Positions 37,471 to 51,050 of a stretch of 64,000 nucleotides of DNA are shown here, piece by piece. The notes under the pieces are model-generated. The model saw only the letters and a program-made list of their open reading frames with translations. It ran no database searches and was not told the origin of the DNA. Both the position numbers and the translations under genes were made by a program. How positions within the stretch are numbered: position 1 is the first letter of the stretch; every line of letters begins with the position of its first letter. The stretch is from assembly GCF_040869045.1 (NCBI RefSeq), contig NW_027136909.1, positions 248,001 through 312,000 on the forward strand, in the 5' to 3' direction. Source of the DNA: Eurosta solidaginis. Lineage: Eukaryota > Arthropoda > Insecta > Diptera > Tephritidae.

Positions 37471-40400
37471 CATATGGTAGGCTTTTATGTGTGTATTAAT
37501 CCACAAGCTGATACAAGGTTCTACCGTTAACGGTTCAATTTCTACGTCAAAATGGGTGGGGTTAACCGACTAAAAGGGATAAGTATCCATATCTATTGAA
37601 CCAAGCAAGATAGAATCGATTTTGTTTTCGCAGATGGTAGGCTTTTATGCGTATATTAATCAACAAGCTGATACAAGGTTCTATCGTTAACGGTTCAATT
37701 TCTACGTCATACTGGGTGGTGTTAACCGACTAAACGGGATAAGTGTCCATATCTATTGAACCAAGCAAGATAGAATCGATTTTGTTTTTGCAGATGGTAG
37801 GCTTTTATGTGTATATTAACTCACAAGCTGGTACAAGGTTCTATTGTTAACGGTTCAATTTCTACTTTAAAGTGGATGGGGTTAACCGACTAAAAGGGGT
37901 AAGTGTCCATATCTATTGTGGGTGTGGTTAACCGACTAAAAGGGATAAGTGTCCATATCTATTGAACCAAGCAAGATAGAATCGATTTTGTTTTTGCATA
38001 TGGTAGGCTTTTATGTGTGTATTAATCCACAAGCTGATACAAGGTTCTACCGTTAACGGTTCAATTTCTACGTCAAAATGGGTGGGGTTAACCGACTAAA
38101 AGGGATAAGTATCCATATCTATTGAACCAAGCAAGATAGAATCGATTTTGTTTTCGCAGATGGTAGGCTTTTATGCGTATATTAATCAACAAGCTGATAC
38201 AAAGTTCTATCGTTAACGGTTCAATTTCTACGTCAAAGTGGATGGGGTTAACCGACTAAAAGTGATAAGTATCCATATCTATTGAACCAAGCAAGATAGA
38301 ATCGATTTTGTTTTTGCAGATGGTAGGCTTTTATGTGTATATTAATCAACAAGCTGATACAAGGTTCTATCGTTAACGGTTCAATTTCTACGTCAAAGTG
38401 GATGGGGTTAACCGACTAAAAGGGATAAGTATCCATATCTATTGAACCAAGCAAGATAGAATCGATTTTGTTTTTGCAGATGATAGGTTTTTATGTGTAT
38501 ATTAATCCACAAGCTGATACAAGGTTCTATCTATAACGGTTCAATGTCTACGTCAAGGTGGGTGGGGTTAACCGACTAAAAGGGATAAGTATCCATATCT
38601 ATTGAACCAAGCAAGATAGAATCGATTTTGTTTTTGCAGATGATAACTTTTTATGTGTATATTAATCCACAAGCTGATCCAAGACTCTATCTTTAATGGT
38701 TCAATTTCTACGTCATACTGGGTGGGGTTAACCGACTAAAAGGGATAAGTGTCCATATCTATTGAACCAAGCAAGATAGAATCGATTTTATTTTTGCAGA
38801 TGGTAGGTTTTTATGTGTATATTAACCCACAAGCTTATACAAGGTTCTATCGTTAACGGTTCAATTTCTACGTCAAAGTGGATGGGGTTAACAGACTAAA
38901 AGGGATAAGTGTCCATATCTATTGTGGGTGTGGTTAACCGACTAAAAGGGATAAGTGTCCATATCTATTGAACCAAGCAAGATGGAATCGATATTGTTTT
39001 TGCAGATGATAGGTTTTTATGTGAGTATTAATCCACAAGCTGATCCAAGGTTCTATCGCTAACGGTTCAATTTCTACGTCATACTGGGTGGGGTTAACCG
39101 ACTAAAAGGGATAAGCGTCCATATCTATTGAACCAAGCAAGATAGAATCGATTTTATTTTTGCAGATTTTACGTTTTTATGTGTATATTAACCCATAAGC
39201 TTATACAAGGTTCTATCGTTAACGGTTCAATTTCTACGTAAAAGTGCATGGGGTTAACCGACTAAAAGGGATAAGTATCCATATCTATTGAACCAAGCAA
39301 GAAAGAATCGATTTTGTTTTTGCAGATGGTAGGCTTTTATGTGTATATTAATCAACAAGCTGATACAAGGTTCTATCGTTAACGGTTCAATTTCTACGTC
39401 AAAGTGGATGGGGTTAACCGACTAAAAGGGATAAGTATCCATATCTATTGAACCAAGCAAAATAGAATCGATTTTGTTTTTGCAAATGATAGGTTTTTAT
39501 GTGTGTATTAATCCACAAGCTGATACAAGGTTCTATCGTTAACGGTTCAATGTCTACGTCAAGGTGGGTGGGGTTAACCGACTAAAAGGGATAAGTATCC
39601 ATATCTATTGAACCAAGCAAGATAGAATCGATTTTGTTTTTGCAGATGATAGCTTTTTATGTGTATATTAATCCACAAGCTGATCCAAGACTCTATCTTT
39701 AATGGTTCAATTTCTACGTCATACTGGGTGGGGTTAACCGACTAAAAGGGATAAGTGTCCATATCTATTGAACCAAGCAAGATAGAATCGATTTTATTTT
39801 TGCAGATGGTAGGTTTTTATGTGTATATTAACCTACAAGCTTATACAAGGTTCTATCGTTAACGGTTCAATTTCTACGTCAAAGTGGATGGGGTTAACCG
39901 ACTAAAAGGGATAAGTGTCCATATCTATTGTGGGTGTGGTTAACCGACTAAAAGGGATAAGTGTCCATATCTATTGAACCAAGCAAGATGGAATCGATCT
40001 TGTTTTTGCAGATGATAGGATTTTATGTGAGTATTAATCCACAAGCTGATCCAAGATTCTATCGCTAACGGTTCAATTTCTACGTCATACTAGGTGGGGT
40101 TAACCGACTAAAAGGGATAAGTGTCCATATCTATTGAACCAAGCAAGATAGAATCGATTTTGTTTTTGCATATGGTAGGCTTTTATGTGTATATTAATCA
40201 ACAAGCTGATACAAGGTTCTATCGTTAACGGTTCAATTTCTACGTCAAAGTGGGTGGGGTTAACCGACTAAAAGGGATAAGTATCCATATCTATTGAACC
40301 AAGCAAGATAGAATTGATTTTGTTTTTGCAGATGGTAGGCTTTTATGTTTATATTAATCAACAAGCTGATACAAGGTTCTATCGTTAACGGTTCAATTTC

Positions 40401-40780
40401 TACGTAAAAGTGGATGGGGTTAACCGACTAAAAGGGATAAGTATACTTATCTATTGAACCAATCGATTTGGTTTTTGCAGATGGTAGGCTTTTATGTGTA
40501 TATTAATCAACAAGCTGATACAAGGTTCTATCGTTAACGGTTCAATTTCTACGTCAAAGTGGATGGGGTTAACCGACTAAAAGGGATAAGTATCCATATC
40601 TATTGAACCAAGCAAGATAGAATCGATTTTGTTTTTGCAGATGATAGGTTTTTATGTGTATATTAATCCACAAGCTGATACAAGGTTCTATCGTTAACGG
40701 TTCAATGTCTACGTCAAGGTGGGTGGGGTTAACCGACTAAAAGGGATAAGTATCCATATCTATTGAACCAAGCAAGATAG
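37471..40780. repeat. Block C: mosaic of short higher-order segments
   Basis: Three monomers beginning with the ctgggtggtg / actaaacggg variant (37,221) are repeated 480 bp later (37,701). The 46-bp junctions at 38,921 and 39,927 lie 1,006 bp apart (6 x 160 + 46). A distinctive monomer with cagattttacgttttta (about 39,166) is shared with block E (about 51,274, 53,717 and 55,517). Monomers here resemble block B at first and block D later, so this is a boundary zone of repeated rearrangement. Confidence 0.65.
40461..40600. repeat. Short monomer lacking 11 bp of the left arm
   Basis: ATTGAACC is followed directly by AATCGATTTGG, so offsets 60-70 (aagcaagatag) are missing, removing the inner spacer and most of GATAGAA from the inverted repeat. 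The same deletion is found after positions 40,460, 41,615, 46,577, 56,492 and 61,248. Its neighbours are also shared (a preceding TATAC monomer and a following ggcttttatg monomer), so it arose once and was copied. Confidence 0.85.
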
Positions 40781-43700
40781 AATCGATTTTGTTTTTGCAG
40801 ATGATAGCTTTTTATGTGTATATTAATCCACAAGCTGATCCAAGACTCTATCTTCAATGGTTCAATTTCTACGTCATACTGGGTGGGGTTAACCGACTAA
40901 AAGGGATAAGTGTCCATATCTATTGAACCATGCAAGATAGAATCGATTTTATTTTTGCAGATGGTAGGTTTTTATGTGTATATTAACCCACAAGCTTATA
41001 CAAGGTTCTATCGTTAACGGTTCAATTTCTACGTCAAAGTGGATGGGGTTAACCGACTAAAAGGGATAAGTGTCCATATCTATTGTGGGTGTGGTTAACC
41101 GACTAAAAGGGATAAGTGTCCATATCTATTGAACCAAGCAAGATGGAATCGATCTTGTTTTTGCAGATGATAGGTTTTTATGTGAGTATTAATCCACAAG
41201 CTGATCCAAGGTTCTATCGCTAACGGTTCAATTTCTACGTCATACTGGGTGGGGTTAACCGACTAAAAGGGATAAGCGTCCATATCTATTGAACCAAGCA
41301 AGATAGAATCGATTTTATTTTTGCAGATGGTAGGTTTTTATGTGTGTATTAACCCACAAGCTGATCCAAGGTTCTATCGCTAACGGTTCAATTTCTACGT
41401 CATACTGGGTGGGGTTACCCGACTAAAAGGGATAAGTGTCGATATCTATTGAACCAAGCAAGATAGAATTGATTTTGTTTTTGCAGATGGTAGGCTTTTA
41501 TGTGTATATTAATCAACAAGCTGATACAAGGTTCTATCGTTAACGGTTCAATTTCTACGTAAAAGTGAATGGGGTTAACCGACTAAAAGGGATAAGTATA
41601 CATATCTATTGAACCAATCGATTTGGTTTTTGCAGATGGTAGGCTTTTATGTGTATATTAATCAACAAGCTGATACAAGGTTCTATCGTTAACGGTTCAA
41701 TTTCTACGTCAAAGTGGATGGGTTTAACCGACTAAAAGGGATAAGTGTCCATATCTATTGTGGGTGTGGTTAACCGACTAAAAGGGAGAAGTGTCCATAT
41801 CTATTGAACCAAGCAAGATGGAATCGATCTTGTTTTTGCAGATGATAGGTTTTTATGTGAGTATTAATCCACAAGCTGATCCAAGGTTCTATCGCTAACG
41901 GTTCAATTTCTACGTCATACTGGGTGGGGTTAACCGACTAAAAGGGATAAGCGTCCATATCTATTGAACCAAGCAAGATAGAATCGATTTTATTTTTGCA
42001 GATGGTAGGTTTTTATGTGTGTATTAACCCACAAGCTGATCCAAGGTTCTATCGCTAACGGTTCAATTTCTACGTCATACTGGGTGGGGTTACCCGACTA
42101 AAAGGGATAAGTGTCGATATCTATTGAACCAAGCAAGATAGAATCGATTTTGTTTTTGCAGATGATAGGTTTTTATGTGTATTTTAATCCACAAGCTGAT
42201 CCAAGGTTCTATAGTTAACGGTGCAATTTCTACATTATAGTGGCTGGGGTTAACCGACTAAAAGGGATAAGTATACATATCTATTGAACCAGGCAAGGTA
42301 GAATCGAATTTATTTTTGCAGATGGTAGTTTTTTATGTGCATATTAATCCTGAAGCTGATCTAAGGTTCTATCGCTAACGGTTCAATTTCTACGTCTAAC
42401 TGGGTGGGGTTAACCGATTAAGAGGGATAAGTGTCCATATCTATTGAACCAGGCAAGACAGAATCGATTTTATTTTAGCAGATGGTAGGTTTTTATGTGT
42501 ACATTAATCCACAAGCTGATCCAAGGTTCCATCGTTAACGGTTCAATTTCTACGTCATACTGGGTTGGGTTAACCGACTAAAAGGGATAAGTGTCCATAT
42601 CTATTGAACCAAGCAAGACAGAATCGATTTTATTTCTGCAGATGGTAGGTTTTTATGTGTATATTAATCCACAAGCTGATCCAAGGTTCTATCGCTAACA
42701 GTTCAATTTCTACGTTATACTGGGTGGGGTTAACCGACTATAAGGGATAAGTGTCCATATCTATTGAACCAAGCAAGATAGAATCGATTTTGTTTTTGCA
42801 GATGATAGGTTTCTATGTGTATATTATTCCAAAAGCCGATACAAGGTTCTATCGTTAACGGTTCAATTTCTAAGTTATATTGGTTGGGGTTAACCGACTA
42901 TAAGGGATAAGTATACATATCTGTTGAACCAAGCAAGACAGAATCGATTTGGTTTTTGTAGATAATAGGTTTTTGTGTGTATATTAATCCGCAAGCTGAT
43001 CCAAGGTTCTATCGTTAACGGTTCAATTTCTACGTTATAGTGGTTTGGGTTAACCGACTAAAAGGGATAAGTGTCCATATCTATTGAACCAAGCAAGATA
43101 GAAACGATTTTGTTTTTGCAGATGATAGGTTTTTATGTGTATATTATTCCACAAGCCGATACAAGGTTCTATCGTTAACAGTTCAATTTCTACGTTTGGT
43201 TGGGGTTACCCGACTAAAATGGATAAGTATACATATCTATTGAACCAAGCAAGATAGAATCGAATTGGTTTTTGCAGATAATAGGTTTTTATGTGTATAT
43301 TAATCCACAAGCTTATCCAAGGTTCTACCGTTAACGGTTCAATTTCTACGTTATAGTGGTTTGGGTTAACCGATTAAAAGGGATAAGTGTCCATATCTAT
43401 TGAACCAGGCAAGACAGAATCGATTTCATTTCTGCAGATGGTAGGTTTTTATGTGTATATTAATCCACAAGCTGATCCAAGGTTCTATCGCTAACAGTTC
43501 AATTTCTACGTTATACTGGGTGGGGCTAACCGACTAAAAGGGATAAGTGTCCATATCTATTGAACCAAGCAAGATAGAATCCATTTTGTTTTTGCAGATG
43601 ATAGGTTTTTATGTGTATATTATTCCACAAGCCGATACAAGGTTCTATCGTTAACAGTTCAATTTCTACGTTTGGTTGGGGTTAACCGACTAAAATGGAT

Positions 43701-46700
43701 AAGTATACATATCTATTGAACCAAGCAAGATAGAATCGAATTGGTTTTTGCAGATAATAGGTTTTTATGTGTATATTAATCCACAAGCTTATCCAAGGTT
43801 CTACCGTTAACGGTTCAATTTCTACGTTATAGTGGTTTGGGTTAACCGACTAAAAGGGATAAGTGTCCATATCTATTGAACCAAGCAAGATAGAATCCAT
43901 TTTTTTTTGCAGATGATAGGTTTTTATGTGTATATTAATCCACAAGCTGATCCACGGTTCTATCGCTAACGGTTCAATTTCTACGTCATACTGGGTGGGG
44001 TTAACCGACTAATAGGGATAAGTGTCCATATCTATTGAACCAAGCAAGGTAGAATCGAATTTATTTTTGCAGATGGTAGGTTTTTATGTGCATATTATTC
44101 CACAAGCTCATCCAAGGTTCTATCGCTAACGGTTCAATTTCTACTTCAAATTGGGTGGGGTTAACCGACTAAAAGGGTTAAGTGTCCATATCTATTGAAC
44201 CAAGCAAGACAGAATCGATTTTATTTTTGCAGATAGTAGGTTTTTATGCGTATATTAATCCACAAGCTGATCTAAGGTTCTATCGCTAACGGTTCAATAT
44301 CTAAGTCATACTGGGTGGGGTTATCCGACTAAAAGGGATAAGTGTCCATATCTATTGAACCACGCAAGATAGAATCGATTTTATTTTTGCAGATTATAGG
44401 TTTTTATGTGTATATTAATCCACAAGCTTATCCAAGGTTCTACCGTTAACGGTTAAATTTCTACGTTATAGTGGTTGGGGTTAACCGACTAAAAGGGATA
44501 AGTGTCCATATCTATTGAACCAAGCAAGATAGAATCGGTTTTGTTTTTGCAGATGATAGGTTTTTATGTGTATATTAATCCACAAGCTGATCCAAGGTTC
44601 TATCGCTAACGGTTCAATTTCTACGTCATACTGGGTGGGGTTAACCGACTAATAGGGATAAGTGTCCATATCTATTGAACCAAGCTAGGTAGAATCGAAT
44701 TTATTTTTGCAGATGGTAGGTTTTTATGTGCATATTAATCCACAAGCTCATCCAAGGTTCTATCGCTAACGGTTCAATTTCTACTTCAAACTGGGTGGGG
44801 TTAACCGACTAAAAGGGATAAGTGTCCATATCTATTGAACCAAGCAAGACAGAATCGATTTTATTTTTGCAGATGGTAGGTTTTTATGTGTATATTAATC
44901 CACAAGCTGATCCAAGGTTCTATCGCTAACGGTTCAATATCTACGTCATACTGGGTGGGGTTATCCTACTAAAAGGGATAAGTGTCCATATCTATTGAAC
45001 CACGCAAGATAGAATCGATTTTATTTTTGCATATTATAGGTTTTTATGTGTATATTCATCCACAAGCTGATCCAAGGTTCTATCCTTAACGGTTCAATTT
45101 ATACGTTATAGTGGTTTGGGTTAACCGACTAAAAGGGATAAGTGTCCATATCTAGTGGACCAAGCAAAATAGAATCGATTTTGTTTTTGCAGATGATAGG
45201 TTTTTATGTATGTATTAATCCACAAGCTGATCCAAGGTTCTATAGTTAACGGTTCAATTTCTACGTCAAAGTGGGTAGGGTTAACCGACTAAAAGGGATA
45301 AGTGTCCATATCTCTAGAACCAAGCAAGATAGAATCGATTTTGTTTTTGCAGATGATAGGTTTTTATGTGTATATTATTCCACAAGCCAATACAAGGTTC
45401 TATCGTTAACGGTTCAATTTCTACGTCAAAGTGGATGGGGTTAACCGACTAAAAGGGATAAGTGCCCATATCTATTGTGGGTGAGGTTAACCGACTAAAA
45501 GGGATAAGTGTCCATATCTATTGAACCAAGCAAGATAGAACGATTTTTTTTTGCAGATGGTAGGTTTTTATGCGTATATTAATCCACAAGCCGATACAAG
45601 GTTCTATCGTTAACGGTTCAATTTCTACGTCAAAGTGGATGGGGTTAACCGACTAAAAGGGATAAGTGTCCATATCTATTGTGGGTGTGGTTAACCGACT
45701 AAAAGGGATAAGTGTCCATATCTATTGAACCAAGCAAGATAGAATCGAATTTATTTTTGCAGATGGTAGTTTTTTATGTGTATATTAATCCACAAGGTTA
45801 TCCAAGGTTCTATCGCTAACGGTTCAATTTCTACGTTATACTGGGTGGGGTTAACCGACTAAAAGGTATAAGTGTCCATATCTATTGAACCAAGCAAGAT
45901 AGAATCGATTTTGTTTTTGCAGATGATAGGTTTTTATGTGTATATTATTCCACAAGCCGATACAAGGTTCTATCGTTAACGGTTCAATTTCTACGTCAAA
46001 GTGGATGGGGTTAACCGACTAAAAGGGATAAGTGTCCATATCTATTGTGGGTGTGGTTAACCGACTAAAAGGGATAAGTGTCCATATCTATTGAACCAAG
46101 CAAGATGGAATCGATCTTGTTTTTGCAGATGATAGGTTTTTATGTGAGTATTAATCCACAAGCTGATCCAAGGTTCTATCGCTAACGGTTCAATTTCTAC
46201 GTCATACTGGGTGGGGTTAACCGACTAAAAGGGATAAGCGTCCATATCTATTGAACCAAGCAAGATAGAATCGATTTTATTTTTGAAGATGGTAGGTTTT
46301 TATGTGTGTATTAACCCACAAGCTGATCCAAGGTTCTATCGCTAACGGTTCAATTTCTACGTCATACTGGGTGGGGTTACCCGACTAAAAGGGATAAGTG
46401 TCGATATCTATTGAACCAAGCAAGATAGAATTGATTTTGTTTTTGCAGATGGTAGGCTTTTATGTGTATATTAATCAACAAGCTGATACAAGGTTCTATC
46501 GTTAACGGTTCAATTTCTACGTAAAAGTGAATGGGGTTAACCGACTAAAAGGGATAAGTATACATATCTATTGAACCAATCGATTTGGTTTTTGCAGATG
46601 GTAGGCTTTTATGTGTATATTAATCAACAAGCTGATACAAGGTTCTATCGTTAACGGTTCAATTTCTACGTCAAAGTGGATGGGGTTAACCGACTAAAAG

Positions 46701-47580
46701 GGATAAGTATCCATATCTATTGAACCAAGCACGATAGAATCGATTTTGTTTTTGCAGATGATAGGTTTTTATGTGTATATTAATCCACAAGCTGATACAA
46801 GGTTCTATCTTTAACGGTTCAATGTCTACGTCAAGGTGGGTGGGGTTAACCGACTAAAAGGGATAAGTATCCATATCTATTGAACCAAGCAAGATAGAAT
46901 CGATTTTGTTTTTGCAGATGATAGCTTTTTATGTGTATATTAATCCACAAGCTGATCCAAGACTCTATCTTTAATGGTTAAATTTCTACGTCATACTGGG
47001 TGGGGTTAACCGACTAAAAGGGATAAGTGTCCATATCTATTGAACCATGCAAGATAGAATCGATTTTATTTTTGCAGATGGTAGGTTTTTATGTGTATAT
47101 TAACCCACAAGCTTATACAAGGTTCTATCGTTAACGGTTCAATTTCTACGTCAAAGTGGATGGGGTTAACCGACTAAAAGGGATAAGTGTCCATATCTAT
47201 TGTGGGTGTGGTTAACCGACTAAAAGGGATAAGTGTCCATATCTATTGAACCAAGCAAGATGGAATCGATCTTGTTTTTGCAGATGATAGGTTTTTATGT
47301 GAGTATTAATCCACAAGCTGATCCAAGGTTCTATCGCTAACGGTTCAATTTCTACGTCATACTGGGTGGGGTTAACCGACTAAAAGGGATAAGCGTCCAT
47401 ATCTATTGAACCAAGCAAGATAGAATCGATTTTATTTTTGCAGATGGTAGGTTTTTATGTGTGTATTAACCCACAAGCTGATCCAAGGTTCTATCGCTAA
47501 CGGTTCAATTTCTACGTCATACTGGGTGGGGTTACCCGACTAAAAGGGATAAGTGTCGATATCTATTGAACCAAGCAAGA
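40781..47580. repeat. Block D: diverged monomers, copy 1 of a long-range duplication
   Basis: The order of monomers recurs at 55,657 to about 61,740. The offset is 14,877 from 40,801 to about 43,800, then 14,718 after a single 159-bp monomer is missing near 58,720, then 14,672 after a 46-bp unit is missing. In 42,181-42,960 I counted about six differences against 57,058-57,837, clearly more than within block B. New variants appear here: acgttatagtgg, tggtttggg, attttagcag, ttattccacaagcc and the four-base-short acgtttggttggg. Confidence 0.78.
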
Positions 47581-50500
47581 TAGAATCGATTTCGTTTTTG
47601 CAGATGATAGGTTTTTATGTGTATTTTAATCCACAAGCTGATCCAAAGTTCTATAGTTAACGGTGCAATTTCTACGTTATAGTGGCTGGGGTTAACCGAC
47701 TAAAAGGGATAAGTATACATATCTATTGAACCAGGCAAGGTAGAATCGAATTTATTTTTGCAGATGGTAGTTTTTTATGTGCATATTAATCCTGAAGCTG
47801 ATCTAAGGTTCTATCGCTAACGGTTCAATTTCTACGTCAAACTGGGTGGGGTTAACCGATTAAAAGGGATAAGTGTCCATATCTATTGAACCAGGCAAGA
47901 CAGAATCGATTTTATTTTAGCAGATGGTAGGTTTTTATGTGTATATTAATCCACAAGCTGATCCAAGGTTCCATCGTTAACGGTTCAATTTCTACGTCAT
48001 ACTGGGTTGGGTTAACCGACTAAAAGGGATAAGTGTCCATATCTATTGAACCAAGCAAGACAGAATCGATTTTATTTTAGCAGATGGTAGGTTTTTATGT
48101 GTATATTAATCCACAAGCTGATCCAAGGTTCCATCGTTAACGGTTCAATTTCTACGTCATACTGGGTGGGGTTAACCGACTAAAAGGGATAAGTGTCCAT
48201 ATCTATTGAACCAGGCAAGACAGAATCGATTTTATTTTAGCAGATGGTAGTTTTTTATGTGCATATTAATCCTGAAGCTGATCTAAGGTTCTATCGCTAA
48301 CGGTTCAATTTCTACGTCAAACTGGGTGGGGTTAACCGATTAAAAGGGATAAGTGTCCATATCTATTGAACCAGGCAAGACAGAATCGATTTTATTTTAG
48401 CAGATGGTAGGTATATTAATCCACAAGCTGATCCAAGGTTCCATCGTTAACGGTTCAATTTCTACGTCATACTGGGTTGGGTTAACCGACTAAAAGGGAT
48501 AAGTGTCCATATCTATTGAACCAAGCAAGATGGAATCGATCTTGTTTTTGCAGATGATAGGTTTTTATGCGAGTATTAATCCACAAGCTGATCCAAGGTT
48601 CTATCGCTAACGGTTCAATTTCTACGTCATACTGGGTGGGGTTAACCGACTAAAAGGGATAAGCGTCCATATCTATTGAACCAAGCAAGATAGAATCGAT
48701 TTTATTTTTGCAGATGGTAGGTTTTTATGTGTGTATTAACCCACAAGCTGATCCAAGGTTCCATCGTTAACGGTTCAATTTCTACGTCATACTGGGTTGG
48801 GGTTAACCGACTAAAAGGGATAAGTATCCATATCTATTGAACCAAGCACGATAGAATCGATTTTGTTTTTGCAGATGATAGGTTTTTATGTGTATATTAA
48901 TCCACAAGCTGATACAAGGTTCTATCTTTAACGGTTCAATGTCTACGTCAAGCTGGGTGGGGTTAACCGACTAAAAGGGATAAGTATCCATATCTATTGA
49001 ACCAAGCAAGATAGAATCGATTTTGTTTTTGCAGATGATAGCTATTTATGTGTATATTAATCCACAAGCTGATCCAAGACTCTATCTTTAATGGTTAAAT
49101 TTCTACGTCATACTGGGTGGGGTTAACCGACTAAAACCGACTAAAAGGGATAAGTGTCCATATCTATTGAACCATGCAAGATAGAATCGATTTTATTTTT
49201 GCAGATGATAGGTTTTTATGTGTATTTTAATCCACAAGCTGATCCAAGGTTCTATAGTTAACGGTGCAATTTCTACGTTATAGTGGCTGGGGTTAACCGA
49301 CTAAAAGGGATAAGTATACATATCTATTGAACCAGGCAAGGTAGAATCGAATTTATTTTTGCAGATGGTAGTTTTTTATGTGCATATTAATCCTGAAGCT
49401 GATCTAAGGTTCTATCGCTAACGGTTCAATTTCTACGTCAAACTGGGTGGGGTTAACCGATTAAAAGGGATAAGTGTCCATATCTATTGAACCAGGCAAG
49501 ACAGAATCGATTTTATTTTAGCAGATGGTAGGTTTTTATGTGTATATTATTCCACAAGCCGATACAAGGTTCTATCGTTAACAGTTCAATTTCTACGTTT
49601 GGTTGGGGTTACCCGACTAAAATGGATAAGTATACATATCTATTGAACCAAGCAAGATAGAATCGATTTTATTTCTGCAGATGGTAGGTTTTTATGTGTA
49701 TATTAATCCACAAGCTGACCCAAGGTTCTATCGCTAACAGTTCAATTTCTACGTTATACTGGGTGGGGTTAACCGATTAAAAGGGATAAGTGTCCATATC
49801 TATTGAACCAGGCAAGACAGAATCGATTTTATTTCTGCAGATGGTAGGTTTTTATGTGTATATTAATCCACAAGCTGACCCAAGGTTCTATCGCTAACAG
49901 TTCAATTTCTACGTTATACTGGGTGGGGTTAACCGACTAAAAGGGATAAGTGTCCATATCTATTGAACCAAGCAAGATAGAATCGATTTTGTTTTTGCAG
50001 ATGATAGGTTTTTATGTGTATATTATTCCACAAGCCGATACAAGGTTCTATCGTTAACAGTTCAATTTCTACGTTTGGTTGGGGTTAACCGACTAAAATG
50101 GATAAGTATACATATCTATTGAACCAAGCAAGATAGAATCGAATTGGTTTTTGCAGATAATAGGTTTTTATGTGTATATTAATCCACAAGCTTATCCAAG
50201 GTTCTACCGTTAACGGTTCAATTTCTACGTTATAGTGGTTTGGGTTAACCGACTAAAAGGGATAAGTGTCCATATCTATTGAACCAAGCAAGATAGAATC
50301 GATTTTTTTTTGCAGATGATAGGTTTTTATGTGTATATTAATCCACAAGCTGATCCACGGTTCTATCGCTAACGGTTCAATTTCTACGTCATACTGGGTG
50401 GGGTTAACCGACTAATAGGGATAAGTGTCCATATCTATTGAACCAAGCAAGGTAGAATCGAATTTATTTTTGCAGATGGTAGGTTTTTATGTGCATATTA

Positions 50501-51050
50501 ATCCACAAGCTCATCCAAGGTTCTATCGCTAACGGTTCAATTTCTACTGCAAATTGGGTGGGGTTAACCGACTAAAAGGGTTAAGTGTCCATATCTATTG
50601 AACCAAGCAAGACAGAATCGATTTTATTTTTGCAGATAGTAGGTTTTTATGTGTATATTAATCCACAAGCTGATCTAAGGTTCTATCGCTAACGGTTCAA
50701 TATCTAAGTCATACTGGGTGGGGTTATCCGACTAAAAGGGATAAGTGTCCATATCTATTGAACCACGCAAGATAGAATCGATTTTATTTTTGCAGATTAT
50801 AGCTTTTTATGTGTATATTAATCCACAAGCTGATCCAAGACTCTATCTTTAATGGTTCAATTTCTACGTCATACTGGGTGGGGTTAACCGACTAAAAGGG
50901 ATAAGTGTCCATATCTATTGAACCAAGCAAGATAGAATCGATTTTTTTTTGCAGATGATAGGTTTTTATGTGTATATTAATCCACAAGCTGATCCACGGT
51001 TCTATCGCTAACGGTTCAATTTCTACGTCAAACTGGGTGGGGTTAACCGA
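47581..51050. repeat. Rearranged D-type monomers
   Basis: The gtattttaatcc / ggtgcaattt monomer that marks the block D order occurs at 47,623 and again at 49,224 (also 42,181, 57,058 and 62,248). Monomers with attttagcag are locally amplified between 47,905 and 48,400. A 10-bp deletion (near 48,407), a one-base insertion in the G-run (ggttgggg, 48,797) and a 10-bp duplication (about 49,125-49,145) occur here. No 46-bp unit is present. Confidence 0.65.
49125..49145. repeat. 10-bp direct duplication CCGACTAAAA
   Basis: The conserved CCGACTAAAA motif is doubled in one monomer only, giving a 170-bp unit. It is the only such event I saw in the window and looks like replication slippage. Confidence 0.85.

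Noticed and set aside
39900..40500. Possible inversion or foreign insert where the monomer shortens
   Set aside because: The break in rhythm is the 11-bp deletion plus a 46-bp unit. Both flanks continue in the same orientation with normal monomer sequence.
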